A DNA stretch of 58,469 bases from Porticoccus sp033791605 (GTDB lineage Bacteria > Pseudomonadota > Gammaproteobacteria > Pseudomonadales > Porticoccaceae): the NCBI GenBank assembly GCA_033791605.1, contig JASJGJ010000172.1, forward strand, positions 1 to 58,469, given 5' to 3'. Made by a program: the position numbers and the translations under genes. Each line of letters begins with the position of its first letter. Within the stretch, counting starts at the first letter, position 1. Below are positions 23,929-32,996 of the stretch, one piece after another. Below the pieces are notes generated by a model, which saw only the letters and a program-made list of their open reading frames with translations, was not told the DNA's origin and made no database searches.

Positions 23929-25032
23929 TTAGTTTATCAGTCCAAATTGTTTGTCGAGTATCTCAATAATTTCTGCTTTGGGGTTTTCCGATAAATACAG
24001 TGTTTCGCCAGTAATTTTCTCAGCAATGGAGACATAGGTTGCTGAGACTTGCATCAGTACGGCCTCTGGCAGGGCATTATCTCTGGCCAGAGCTTGTCGT
24101 TCGACCATACGGTCTTTATTTAGCAGAATGTCGGGGTCGGGGAAATGGTTAAGCAGCAGTTGACGAAAATGTTCTTTGGAATTTTCCACGACCTTTCCAT
24201 CGCGATAGCTCGGGCCGTCCCAGATACGGGAAGAATCGGGGGTTCCCACTTCATCCATATAAATCAGTTTTTCGTTACCGGATTTGTCGGTGACATAACC
24301 AAATTCGAATTTGGTGTCCACGAAAATTTGATCCAGCTTAGCCAGCTCGTTGCTGATGACATCAAAGCCTTCTCTTAGCAGTTTTTCGTAGAGATCAATG
24401 TCCGTTTTATGGCTAAAGTTAAAGGCTTCCACATTGTTTTCAATGTCAGCTCGGGTGATATTGACATCATCGGCTTCCGGTATACTGGGAAGTCCTTTGA
24501 GTATGCCCTTGGTCGAGGGGGTAATCAGCAGTTCGGGCAGTTTTTGATCTTTGTTCAAATCATCAGGCAGTTGAATACCACAGAATTTTCGCTCACCCTT
24601 GGCGTAAGATCGCCACATGGAGCCGGTAATATACTGACGGCAAATAGCTTCAATCATCACCGGTTTGGCTTTTTGAACGATCCATACGAAGGGGTGGGGG
24701 ATTTCCAGAATATGACTGTCGGCCAACCCCTGCTCTCGAAACAGTCTGAACCAGTGGTTTGAAATGGCATTCAGTGCTGCACCTTTACCCGGAACACCGT
24801 TCATGTTGCCTTCACCATGCCAAATGCAATCAAAGGCAGAAATGCGGTCGCTGATAACCATAATAGCCAGTGGTGCATCGCAGGCTACATCGTAGCCGCG
24901 TTCTTGGATTAGACGTTGGCTGTCCTCGGGGGTGAGCCAATAGACAGAGCGAACTTTGCCACTATGTACCGGACCCCCGGTTCGTATGGGTAGATCGTTG
25001 TTCACTGCCAATACTTTATCTGCAAGGCTCAT
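23929..25032 (-). CDS. purC: phosphoribosylaminoimidazole-succinocarboxamide synthase
   Basis: This 367-residue SAICAR synthetase joins aspartate to CAIR with ATP in purine synthesis. Visible are GKVRSVYWL near the N-terminus, MVISDRISAFDC (substrate aspartate site), EAICRQYITGSMWRSY, FVDTKFEFGYV and DEVGTPDSSRIWD. It is the long form of the enzyme, with about 130 residues more than the 237-residue E. coli type. The ATG at 25032 has GGAT upstream. It stands alone rather than after the bamC/MBL pair, where pseudomonads keep purC. Confidence 0.95.
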   Translation of the reverse strand: MSLADKVLAVNNDLPIRTGGPVHSGKVRSVYWLTPEDSQRLIQERGYDVACDAPLAIMVISDRISAFDCIWHGEGNMNGVPGKGAALNAISNHWFRLFREQGLADSHILEIPHPFVWIVQKAKPVMIEAICRQYITGSMWRSYAKGERKFCGIQLPDDLNKDQKLPELLITPSTKGILKGLPSIPEADDVNITRADIENNVEAFNFSHKTDIDLYEKLLREGFDVISNELAKLDQIFVDTKFEFGYVTDKSGNEKLIYMDEVGTPDSSRIWDGPSYRDGKVVENSKEHFRQLLLNHFPDPDILLNKDRMVERQALARDNALPEAVLMQVSATYVSIAEKITGETLYLSENPKAEIIEILDKQFGLIN

Positions 25033-25540
25033 ATCAAACTATCCTTTTTCGATTTGTTGGGCAGTACTGCCCTCGGTAACACTTTGTGTCTACGGGACTG
25101 TTTTGTATGACAGTTCGTGTGTTCTAATTTTTTAAGGAGAGGAATGTTATCAGATTACTTATGTGTGTCCATCATAGACGATGGAGATAAGGGGTGTGCA
25201 TGCTTAAAAATCTGGCAGCTTCATCAAAAACGGCTAAGTCTTGCCCATAAGCAAGATGGCATTCATACAAAAAGTATTGTTAAATTTTTTACATTCTTTA
25301 GTGAGTTGGGCCTGTGTTATGGCGTATTCGGCGTAAAGGTTTCTTTTTGTTGTTTCAGTTATAGTAACCTGATTAGGTGTTCTTTGTGACCCTGTTGAGT
25401 ACTATATGAGGGGCCGCAAGATGAAAAATTACAATAAATAATAGGGACTGTTGCGTCAGGAGATATAAAAAATAATCAAATATAACAGACGCTGTTATTG
25501 TGCTTGTCAGATTTGGCTATAGGCCGCTTAAGAGGTGATT
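25033..25540. other. intergenic region between divergent purC and sensor kinase
   Basis: About 500 bases without a confident gene. It must hold the purC promoter (left part) and the kinase promoter (right part). A frame from the ATG at 25144 to 25389 (81 codons) is preceded by AAGGAG at close spacing, but its product, rich in Cys, Phe and Ser, resembles no protein I know. A short inverted repeat ACTGT-N8-ACAGT lies at 25097-25114. No riboswitch is recognisable. Confidence 0.4.
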
Positions 25541-28306
25541 ATGGGTAACAAGCAAGGTAGAAGCTCTGTTTTTAAGTGTCTTAGTCTCTCTTTGTTTGAG
25601 GTTGTTTGGCTCTTTCTCTCTCTCTTTGTACTGTGTTTACTTTCCTTTTATATTGCTGGTGTGATGACGTCACCGTTAGCAGAGCTGCCTATATCGAAAT
25701 TTATTCCACAAAATGCTGACAACTTAAACATTGCACTATATGGCTTGTATTTAATTGCTGGATTGGCTGGAATACTGTTAGTTGTTGTTCTTTTGTTAGC
25801 GTTGCGCCGCAGGGGGCTATCTATAGATGATCGTGTTAACAGTATAGATAGGTCAACAGAACTTGAATTACAGCGTAGTGCTGAATATCTTCAAAATATA
25901 CTCGATTCCTCTCCTTACTATATTTGCATTAAAGATACGGATCTTAATTATACCTTTGCCAATAAAAAATGGTTGGAGGTTAACGGTCTAACCTTGGCCG
26001 ATGTCATCGGCAAAAATGATTTGGATGTTTTTGGAGTAAGCGATAGTGCTCAGCTCAAGCTGATAGATGAAAGAAAAGCCCTTGATGGTCAACAATCTGT
26101 ACAGAAAGAGACGGAGATAAAAACTAGAGATGAATATATCACGGTTCTTTCTGACATTATTCCACTGATAGATTCGAGTGGTCATGTTGTGTCTATTTGT
26201 AACTGGGCCACTGATATTACTGGTTTAAAGCGTATTCATGAGGCGTTAGATCAGGCGCGCCAAGAAGCTGACTCGATGAACAAGGCCAAGTCATCTTTTC
26301 TTGCGACCATGAGTCATGAAATTCGTACCCCGATGAATGGAGTGGTGGGGTCGTTGGACTTGCTGCGATTATCAACACTTGATGATTCTCAAAAACAATT
26401 GCTCGATACGGTTAATGAATCGGCATTTTCATTGTTAACTATCATTAATGATATTTTGGATTTTTCAAAAATTGAATCCGGTAAATTAGACTTTGAAAGT
26501 GTTCCTGTTACGTTAGAAAAATTACTAGCGAGTGTGGCTGCTTCTTTGATTCCCAATGCACAAGCAAAAGGCATTGATCTACTTATCTCCTCTGACCTTG
26601 ATCTTCCTGATGTCTATGCAGATTTAGTAAGACTGCGCCAGATTGTGAGTAACTTGGCAAGCAACGCGATTAAATTTACGGGCGGATCGAATAATGAGAA
26701 AGGTCGAGTAACCATTCGTTGTTATAAGTCTCTAGAAAGCAGTGCCAAGAAGGCAGTGATTAATATTTCAGTGGAAGATAACGGTATAGGTATTTCAGAA
26801 GAGGCCCAGGGTCAGCTATTTCAGCCCTTTGTTCAGGCAGAGGGTTCTACAACCCGACGGTTTGGTGGCAGTGGCCTTGGTTTAAGTATTACCTCACGTC
26901 TTGTGGAAATGATGGGTGGAGTGATAACGATTCAAAGCACCCTTGGTTTAGGAACCACATTTTTTGTATCAATTCCATTTGATCCAGTGCCAGATAATAA
27001 AGAGGTAAGCGAAATATTCGATATTGCCGAATTACCTATCTTGTTTGTTAGGGGTGAAGAGGCCGTCAATGAAGTGTTTCTTCATCATTTGAATAATGCG
27101 GGTGTGCAGTGTTATCAATCCTCAAGAAATATTGATACGTGGATGAATTTACCTATAAAAACGACCGATAAACTGATCATTATTATTGTCGATTGTTGGG
27201 CAAATGACCTCGGTGTTCCTGCACTTCAAAAGCAACTGATGGACAAATATTCTGCTGTTGATAAATTGGGCTTTCTTATATTGAGCCAAGGGTATCATCT
27301 GGAGCCTCAGTACTTATCAGACAATACGATTAAACTTGATTACAACGGGCTGGGTAGAAAAGCATTTGTTCAGACCATTAACACTCTGACACGAGATCCT
27401 TCGATCGATTTATCAACAACAGCTATGAGTGCTACGTTGGTAGCTCATAGTGTCAGCCCAAATACCTCTAAACCACTACTCTTTGCTGAAGATAATGTTG
27501 TTAATCAGAGGGTGATACAGCAACAGCTTAGTGTTCTTGGTTATTCCGTAGAGATAGCCGGTGATGGTGAAGAAGCCTTGTCGTTGTGGGAGAAAAATAG
27601 AACTAAATATCAATTGTTATTAACGGATTGTCATATGCCAAAACTGGATGGTTATGGCTTGTCTAAAGCAATTCGTTCTCAAGAGAAGGATGGAGACCAT
27701 ATACCTATTATCGCGATTACAGCTGATGCGATCCAAGGGGCAGATAATCAGTGTTTTCAAGCAGGCATGGATGATTATTTATCGAAGCCGCTATTAATAG
27801 CAGAGCTGTCAGCAAAGTTGGAAAAATGGTTGGCTGTTTCTGTTAGTTCTAGCTTTTCACCTGTTGATCCAACGGGTGAAAATGTTAATGAGAGCCGTGA
27901 CGAACCAAGGGATAGAGAAACTGAAAAAGCAGCAGGCACAATAGACAACGCTATAGATGCTGAGATTTTACCCATTTTTTTGGGAAGCTCAAATAGAGAG
28001 ATGCTGAAGACATTTTATTATGAATACTATAAGTCAGCGTTATCTATTATGGATGAAATTCATTTTTCAGTAAGAGAGAATAATTTTTCTGAATTGGCTG
28101 CCTTAGGGCATAAACTAAAGTCTTCCTCGTATACTGTAGGTGCCACCAAAGTGGGAGACACTTGCCTAGCTATAGAAGTTGGAGTGCAAGAGGTCGAGAA
28201 TAGTGCTGACCTTGCGAAAAAAGTAGGCCAGTTACAAATATATTTTGATGAGGTCGAACTTTGGATTGAAGAACACTATCCCTCAAGGCGGTCAGCCAAT
28301 AGCTGA
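25541..28306 (+). CDS. hybrid sensor histidine kinase (TM-PAS-HisKA-HATPase-REC-HPt)
   Basis: This 921-residue membrane kinase has helices at about 15-42 and 62-87, a PAS domain about 113-230 (SSPYYICIKDTDL), HisKA with phospho-His259 in ATMSHEIRTPMNG, HATPase boxes (DNGIGIS, GGSGLGLSI), a degenerate receiver-like stretch (about 495-610), a true receiver with Asp696 (LLTDCHMPKLDG) and a C-terminal HPt domain with His857 (LGHKLKSSSYTVGA). This gives a complete phosphorelay in one chain. I choose the ATG at 25541 with AGAGGTG upstream. The response regulator 88 bases downstream is its likely target. Confidence 0.93.
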   Translation: MGNKQGRSSVFKCLSLSLFEVVWLFLSLFVLCLLSFYIAGVMTSPLAELPISKFIPQNADNLNIALYGLYLIAGLAGILLVVVLLLALRRRGLSIDDRVNSIDRSTELELQRSAEYLQNILDSSPYYICIKDTDLNYTFANKKWLEVNGLTLADVIGKNDLDVFGVSDSAQLKLIDERKALDGQQSVQKETEIKTRDEYITVLSDIIPLIDSSGHVVSICNWATDITGLKRIHEALDQARQEADSMNKAKSSFLATMSHEIRTPMNGVVGSLDLLRLSTLDDSQKQLLDTVNESAFSLLTIINDILDFSKIESGKLDFESVPVTLEKLLASVAASLIPNAQAKGIDLLISSDLDLPDVYADLVRLRQIVSNLASNAIKFTGGSNNEKGRVTIRCYKSLESSAKKAVINISVEDNGIGISEEAQGQLFQPFVQAEGSTTRRFGGSGLGLSITSRLVEMMGGVITIQSTLGLGTTFFVSIPFDPVPDNKEVSEIFDIAELPILFVRGEEAVNEVFLHHLNNAGVQCYQSSRNIDTWMNLPIKTTDKLIIIIVDCWANDLGVPALQKQLMDKYSAVDKLGFLILSQGYHLEPQYLSDNTIKLDYNGLGRKAFVQTINTLTRDPSIDLSTTAMSATLVAHSVSPNTSKPLLFAEDNVVNQRVIQQQLSVLGYSVEIAGDGEEALSLWEKNRTKYQLLLTDCHMPKLDGYGLSKAIRSQEKDGDHIPIIAITADAIQGADNQCFQAGMDDYLSKPLLIAELSAKLEKWLAVSVSSSFSPVDPTGENVNESRDEPRDRETEKAAGTIDNAIDAEILPIFLGSSNREMLKTFYYEYYKSALSIMDEIHFSVRENNFSELAALGHKLKSSSYTVGATKVGDTCLAIEVGVQEVENSADLAKKVGQLQIYFDEVELWIEEHYPSRRSANS

Positions 28307-28394
28307 TGAAGATAAAGCAGAATAAAAAATACAAATTGTCGCAATAATGACTTACACAATAAAAAGTCATAGGCATAACTAGGAGATGGCTGTT

Positions 28395-29114
28395 ATGGAT
28401 TACCCGCTAATTGAATCGCTGGAAGAGTTAAAAATATTATTAGTTGATGATGATTCTTTTATGCGACGTCTTCTGGAAAGTGTATTGACCGAATTGGGGT
28501 TTGTTCATATAGACAAAGCGGCTAATGGTGAGGAGGCGCTCGATATTCTTCGTCAGAATCATATAGATTTACTGGTAACAGATATTCAAATGCCCGTTAT
28601 GAATGGTTTGGAGCTGCTTAGGCAGGTTCGCAGTGGGCTAGCAGGCGAATCACATACCCTACGTACTATTATTATCACATCTTTTTCTAATCTTGATACC
28701 TTGGGTACGGCCATTGCTCTCGATGTAAACGGTTTTTTAGAAAAGCCTTTTAAGCCTGTTACGGTGATAAAAAAGATTTTGCTCGCACTCTCCGAAGAGG
28801 AACAAAGTGATCGGCCTTGTCGGGATTATCAAGATATTGAGACTAATTTAAGTAGTTTGGCAGAATCATCCCATGTGGTGCTTAACGAGAAGGCTAATGG
28901 TGAGGGTGACGTGCTGGAACACTCGGTGTCTGTGAGGCCAACATCTACTCATATGCTTCAACCTGGGATGAAGTTGGCAGAGAATGTTTGTACTACCCAA
29001 GGTACATTGCTGTTACCAGAAGGGCTGGTGTTAACCTGGCAAACAATTCACCGCATTCATGAGTTAAGTGATGTGATAGAACGTCAGGAATTTGATGTAC
29101 ATCCTGTTTGGTAG
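28395..29114 (+). CDS. response regulator with HD-GYP-linker-like C-terminus
   Basis: This 239-residue protein has a receiver domain at about 10-130, with DDD near 18-20, phospho-Asp in LLVTDIQMP and EKPFKP. The C-terminal part (about 190-235, LQPGMKLAENV and LLLPEGLVLTWQTIHRI) is the short domain that usually precedes an HD-GYP c-di-GMP phosphodiesterase, but no HD domain follows. I prefer the ATG at 28395, nine bases after AGGAG; the ATG at 28386 directly abuts that site. It probably receives phosphate from the hybrid kinase upstream. Confidence 0.88.
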   Translation: MDYPLIESLEELKILLVDDDSFMRRLLESVLTELGFVHIDKAANGEEALDILRQNHIDLLVTDIQMPVMNGLELLRQVRSGLAGESHTLRTIIITSFSNLDTLGTAIALDVNGFLEKPFKPVTVIKKILLALSEEEQSDRPCRDYQDIETNLSSLAESSHVVLNEKANGEGDVLEHSVSVRPTSTHMLQPGMKLAENVCTTQGTLLLPEGLVLTWQTIHRIHELSDVIERQEFDVHPVW

Positions 29115-29126
29115 GTATGTTTGTCT

Positions 29127-29163
29127 GAATAGTAATTTGAAGTATTTCTTCAAATTACTATTC
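29127..29163. terminator. perfect 16-base inverted repeat
   Basis: GAATAGTAATTTGAAG and its exact complement flank a five-base loop (TATTT), 13 bases after the response-regulator stop. The stem is AT-rich and has no following T-run, so it is either a weak or factor-assisted terminator or a binding site. Sixteen perfect pairs are far beyond chance. Confidence 0.65.
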
Positions 29164-29308
29164 ATCCTAGTGTCGTCGCGGTTGAAAAACCTTTCTGTAT
29201 TATCCACTTCTTGGTCAAGAACAACCTTCAAGGTATCATTGCGGCCTGGTTCAAACTGACAACTAGCCCTATTACCCACTAGTAGTAGGCACCCTGTGGA
29301 GATTGGGA

Positions 29309-30496
29309 ATGATTATCAAACCTAGAGTTCGTGGCTTTATGTGTATTACCACTCACCCAGTGGGTTGTGAAGCTAATGTGAAAGAACAAATTGATTATAT
29401 TAAGGGGAAGCAACCGATTGATGGACCTAAGCGGGTTTTAGTGATCGGTTCTTCCACGGGTTACGGTTTGGCAGCACGTATTACCGCAGCGTTTGGCGCG
29501 GGTGCTTCTACTCTGGGGGTCTTTTTTGAAAAAGAGGGCACAGAAAAGAAAGCGGGTACTGCGGGTTGGTATAACTCTGCTGCATTCCATAAATTTGCCG
29601 AGGCAGAAAGCCTTTATGCCAAGAGTATTAATGGCGATGCCTTCTCTGACGAAATTAAGCAAAAGACCATTGATACTATCAAAGCAGACCTTGGGCAGGT
29701 GGATTTGGTGATCTATAGTTTGGCTTCACCTCGTCGACAACATCCAAAAACAGGTGAGGTGTTTAACTCGACTCTAAAGCCTATAGGTAAAGACGTCACA
29801 TTGAAGGGCATTAATACCGACAAAGAAGAAATCCAGGCATTCAGCATGGAAGCTGCCAGTGAAGAAGACATTGCCAACACTGTGACCGTGATGGGTGGCG
29901 AAGATTGGCAGATGTGGATGGAGGCTTTGAGTGAAGCCGATGTTTTGGCTGAAGGCGCCAAGACTGCAGCATTTACCTATGTGGGCGAAAAAGTGACTTG
30001 GGACTTGTATTGGGATGGCACTATTGGCCAAGCCAAAAAAGATTTGGACAAGAAAGTCATCGGAATTCGTGAAAAGCTGGCAACCACAGGTGGTGATGCT
30101 CGAGTGGCGGTCTTGAAGGCTGTGGTCACTCAAGCTAGCTCTGCGATTCCAATTATGCCGTTGTATCTTTCTTTGTTGTTTAAGGCGATGAAAGAAGATG
30201 GCAGTCATGAGGGCTGTATTGAACAGCTCTACCGTCTCTATACAGAATGTATCTACACGGATACACCTCGATTGGACGAGGAGGGTCGCTTAAGGGTGGA
30301 TGAGTTAGAACTTCGTCCGGAAATACAGGATAAAGTGGCAGATGCCTGGGCTCAAATTACCACAGAAAATCTGAGTGAGCTGACTGATTTTGTAGGATAC
30401 AAACAGGAATTTCTCAAGTTGTTCGGCTTTGGTATTGACGGTGTAGATTATGAAGCGGATGTAAATCCTGTGGTTGAAATCAAAAGTTTGGTGTGA
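29309..30496 (+). CDS. fabV: enoyl-ACP reductase FabV
   Basis: This NADH-dependent trans-2-enoyl-ACP/CoA reductase of the FabV/TER family catalyses the last step of each fatty-acid elongation cycle and is naturally insensitive to triclosan. The start ATG at 29309 gives 395 residues, beginning MIIKPRVRGFMCITTHP. The nucleotide-binding VIGSSTGYGLAARI is near residue 45, SLASPRR near 135, and catalytic Y-x8-K is in YWDGTIGQAKKDLD. No other enoyl reductase is in the window. A strong terminator follows. Confidence 0.95.
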   Translation: MIIKPRVRGFMCITTHPVGCEANVKEQIDYIKGKQPIDGPKRVLVIGSSTGYGLAARITAAFGAGASTLGVFFEKEGTEKKAGTAGWYNSAAFHKFAEAESLYAKSINGDAFSDEIKQKTIDTIKADLGQVDLVIYSLASPRRQHPKTGEVFNSTLKPIGKDVTLKGINTDKEEIQAFSMEAASEEDIANTVTVMGGEDWQMWMEALSEADVLAEGAKTAAFTYVGEKVTWDLYWDGTIGQAKKDLDKKVIGIREKLATTGGDARVAVLKAVVTQASSAIPIMPLYLSLLFKAMKEDGSHEGCIEQLYRLYTECIYTDTPRLDEEGRLRVDELELRPEIQDKVADAWAQITTENLSELTDFVGYKQEFLKLFGFGIDGVDYEADVNPVVEIKSLV

Positions 30497-30510
30497 TTCT
30501 CCTAAATAGT

Positions 30511-30546
30511 AAAAAAGCCCTTGGTTTTTGGCCCGGGGCTTTTTTG
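30511..30546 (+). terminator. Rho-independent terminator after fabV
   Basis: AAAAAAGCCC (30511-30520) pairs with GGGCTTTTTT ending at 30546, around a loop of about 15 bases, and the right arm runs into a T tract. It lies 14 bases after the fabV stop codon. Confidence 0.9.
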
Positions 30547-30618
30547 CATTTTGGTTAAAGGGTTACCTCTACAATTAACTTGGGTCAACATGATAAGCCT
30601 TCGTTGTAACATGCTGTG

Positions 30619-31455
30619 ATGAAACAACTTTCTCCTCTGGTTCGATGTCTTACCGCACCTAATAGTAACCCCATGACTGGCCCAGGTACCAATAGTTATT
30701 TGGTGGGGTTGGAGCAATTGGCGTTAATTGATCCAGGCCCAATCATTGACTCACACCTTAAACAATTGTTGGAGTATGTAGGTGATTCGTTGGCTTGGAT
30801 ATTGGTGACTCATACACATCCAGATCATTCGCCAGCAGCCAAAGTTTTGGCAGACAAAACAGGAGCGGAGTTAATCGGCTGTGCAATGCCTGATGATGGC
30901 CATCAGGATAGAACTTTTCGACCAGCTAAAAACTTACAGCATGGCGACATTCTACAGACGGATGAATTCAGCCTTGAGGCTATTCACACGCCAGGTCATG
31001 TGGCTAATCAGTTTTGTTTCTTGTTGAAGGAAGAGGGTATGTTGTTTTCTGGAGACCATATTATGCAGGGGTCTTCGGTGGTAATTATCCCCCCCAGCGG
31101 TGACATGTCAGAATATATCGATTCAACAAGAAAGCTCCTTTCTTATCCTATAGGGTCTATTGCGCCAGGACATGGTAATTTGCTGACCTGTCCTTCAACG
31201 ATTTTGGATGCCGTTATCCACCATCGATTAGCGCGTGAAGATAAGGTGGTTCGGGCGTTGTTGCGAATGGGTGAAAGCAGTCTTGACGCTCTATTGCCCG
31301 AGGTCTACCGAGAGGTTGATGAAAGTTTACTGGGGATGGCCAAAATGTCTTTGTGGGCACACCTTTTAAAACTCGAAAAAGACAAGCGTGTTCTTAAATG
31401 TATTAAGGAGCATTGGGCATATGGTGGGGAGAGGTGGGTTCTCATTGAAAAATAA
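30619..31455 (+). CDS. MBL-fold metallo-hydrolase (LACTB2-like)
   Basis: This 278-residue metallo-beta-lactamase-fold hydrolase has the zinc motif THTHPDHS at about residues 74-81, HTPGHVANQ, FSGDHIMQGSS and APGHG. The N-terminal NPMTGPGTNSYLVG and the C-terminal winged-helix tail (LWAHLLKLEKDKRV) match the LACTB2/beta-lactamase-like group, of which the human member is an RNA endonuclease. Start is at the ATG 30619, with GTG at 30616 directly before it. The substrate in bacteria is not known. Confidence 0.88.
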   Translation: MKQLSPLVRCLTAPNSNPMTGPGTNSYLVGLEQLALIDPGPIIDSHLKQLLEYVGDSLAWILVTHTHPDHSPAAKVLADKTGAELIGCAMPDDGHQDRTFRPAKNLQHGDILQTDEFSLEAIHTPGHVANQFCFLLKEEGMLFSGDHIMQGSSVVIIPPSGDMSEYIDSTRKLLSYPIGSIAPGHGNLLTCPSTILDAVIHHRLAREDKVVRALLRMGESSLDALLPEVYREVDESLLGMAKMSLWAHLLKLEKDKRVLKCIKEHWAYGGERWVLIEK

Positions 31456-31542
31456 GCTCAATAACTCAGATTATTATATTTACTTTCACTGAGGACGCTT
31501 TCTTTAGTTGATATTTTGTCCCGCTATCCCTATAAATATGGC

Positions 31543-31776
31543 ATGGATACAAATGCTAACACTCTACACACATTGTTTGATCAACTTGGCCTGCCGTCCT
31601 CTGAGTCTGCGGTAGAAAATTTTATTGCTCAACATAAGCCCTTGAACCCAGATGTTTACTTGGCTAAAGCAAGTTTTTGGTCTGTGAGTCAGCAGGCTTT
31701 TCTTGAAGAGTCACTGGAAGAGGATTCTGTCTGGGCAGAAGTCGTCGACCAGCTGGATGCTTTGTTAAGAGACTAA
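31543..31776 (+). CDS. DUF2789 family small protein
   Basis: This 77-residue acidic protein begins MDTNANTLHTLFDQLGLPS, the family's characteristic opening, and has KASFWSVSQQAFLEESLEEDS and WAEVVDQLDALLRD at the end. Length and layout match DUF2789, found in many gammaproteobacteria, with unknown function. I use the ATG at 31543; an upstream TTG extension lacks family similarity. Confidence 0.88.
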   Translation: MDTNANTLHTLFDQLGLPSSESAVENFIAQHKPLNPDVYLAKASFWSVSQQAFLEESLEEDSVWAEVVDQLDALLRD

Positions 31777-31927
31777 TTGGGTTTGGCTCGTTAATTTTAC
31801 TAAGCGCTAATTTCTCCCACCGTTTTGTTATCACAAGCTGATAGCCGTCCCTTTTATTCAATATCCCCTTTATAATGCGGCCTTCTTAAATATATCTATT
31901 ATAATCAGCAAGGTTGTTGGGCGACCC

Positions 31928-32857
31928 ATGAATAATAATCAACAGTTCCAGTGGAGATATCTACACCCCCGTTTCTGGCTGACATGGCTGGGTATTGGGT
32001 GTTGGAGGCTGGTTGTTATGTTGCCCTACCCAGTGATGATATGGTTGGGTCGACTATTGGGTGCCATCTTGTACTTTATGGGTGGTTATCGTTACCAAGT
32101 GGCGGAGATAAATTTAGCCCTTTGTTTTCCTGAGATGTCGGAAGTGCAGCGTCGACAATTGTTGCGTGATAATTTTGCCAGTTATGGCATTGGCTTTTTT
32201 GAAGTGGGCATGGCGTGGTGGTGGTCTACTGAACGATTAAATAAGTATATACAGCTTGAAGGCATGGAGCATATTGAAGCGCTGAATGGGCGGGGTGCTT
32301 TATTAATGGCCATTCATTACACCACGCTGGAGGTAGGTGCTTCTGCACTATCGGCAAGGCATTCCATTGACGGTATGTACCGCCCACACAAAAGTGCTGT
32401 CTATGATTATGTACAAAGCAAAGGGCGGCGTGTAAGGGATCCAGCGGGTGTTGTTTATCCGCGTGAAGATGTGCGAGGCATGTTCAAGGCACTACGTCAG
32501 GGTCGGATTATTTGGTATGCGCCGGATCAGGACTATGGTCGCAAGCAAAGTGTGTTTGCCGATTTTTTTGGCGTACCAGCGGCGTCAGTCACGGCAACGG
32601 CCCGGTTTGCTAAAGTGGGCAATGCGGCCATTTTGCCTTTTTCTCATATTCGGTTGCCGAACAACCAGGGTTATCGTGTCACCGTTCACGCTCCGCTTGA
32701 AAATTTCCCTTCCGGTGATGAGGTTGCTGATGCGGAAACGATCAATCGTAGAATTGAAGCATTTATTCTTGAGCAGCCCGACCAGTATTTATGGGCTCAT
32801 CGGCGTTTTAAAACGCGTCCAGAGGGTGAACAGCGTCCTTATCCCAAGAAGAAATGA
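31928..32857 (+). CDS. lpxL: lipid A acyltransferase (LpxL/HtrB type)
   Basis: This 309-residue inner-membrane acyltransferase adds a secondary acyl chain to lipid A in the late Raetz pathway. It has an N-terminal membrane anchor (about 18-52), the catalytic H130-x4-E135 in AIHYTTLE, and later conserved blocks GMYRPHKS, WYAPDQDYG and YLWAHRRFKTRP. Length is typical. Whether it adds laurate or myristate cannot be told from sequence, so the symbol denotes the family. Confidence 0.92.
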   Translation: MNNNQQFQWRYLHPRFWLTWLGIGCWRLVVMLPYPVMIWLGRLLGAILYFMGGYRYQVAEINLALCFPEMSEVQRRQLLRDNFASYGIGFFEVGMAWWWSTERLNKYIQLEGMEHIEALNGRGALLMAIHYTTLEVGASALSARHSIDGMYRPHKSAVYDYVQSKGRRVRDPAGVVYPREDVRGMFKALRQGRIIWYAPDQDYGRKQSVFADFFGVPAASVTATARFAKVGNAAILPFSHIRLPNNQGYRVTVHAPLENFPSGDEVADAETINRRIEAFILEQPDQYLWAHRRFKTRPEGEQRPYPKKK

Positions 32858-32996
32858 TAGAAAGCAGGTGACCAATAAAGGGGCGGTCAAAACTACCAGC
32901 AAATGCTTGTGCCGCCAGACTGGGGTCAGTACCATAACGTCCTGATAAATTTAGGTACGTGTTTTAGTCAAACCGATACAAACATTGAGGCATTAA

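Noticed and set aside
25144..25389. 81-codon plus-strand frame after AAGGAG
   Set aside because: The ribosome site is tempting, but spacing is short and the product, rich in Cys, Ser and Phe without pattern, matches nothing. Described under the intergenic region instead.
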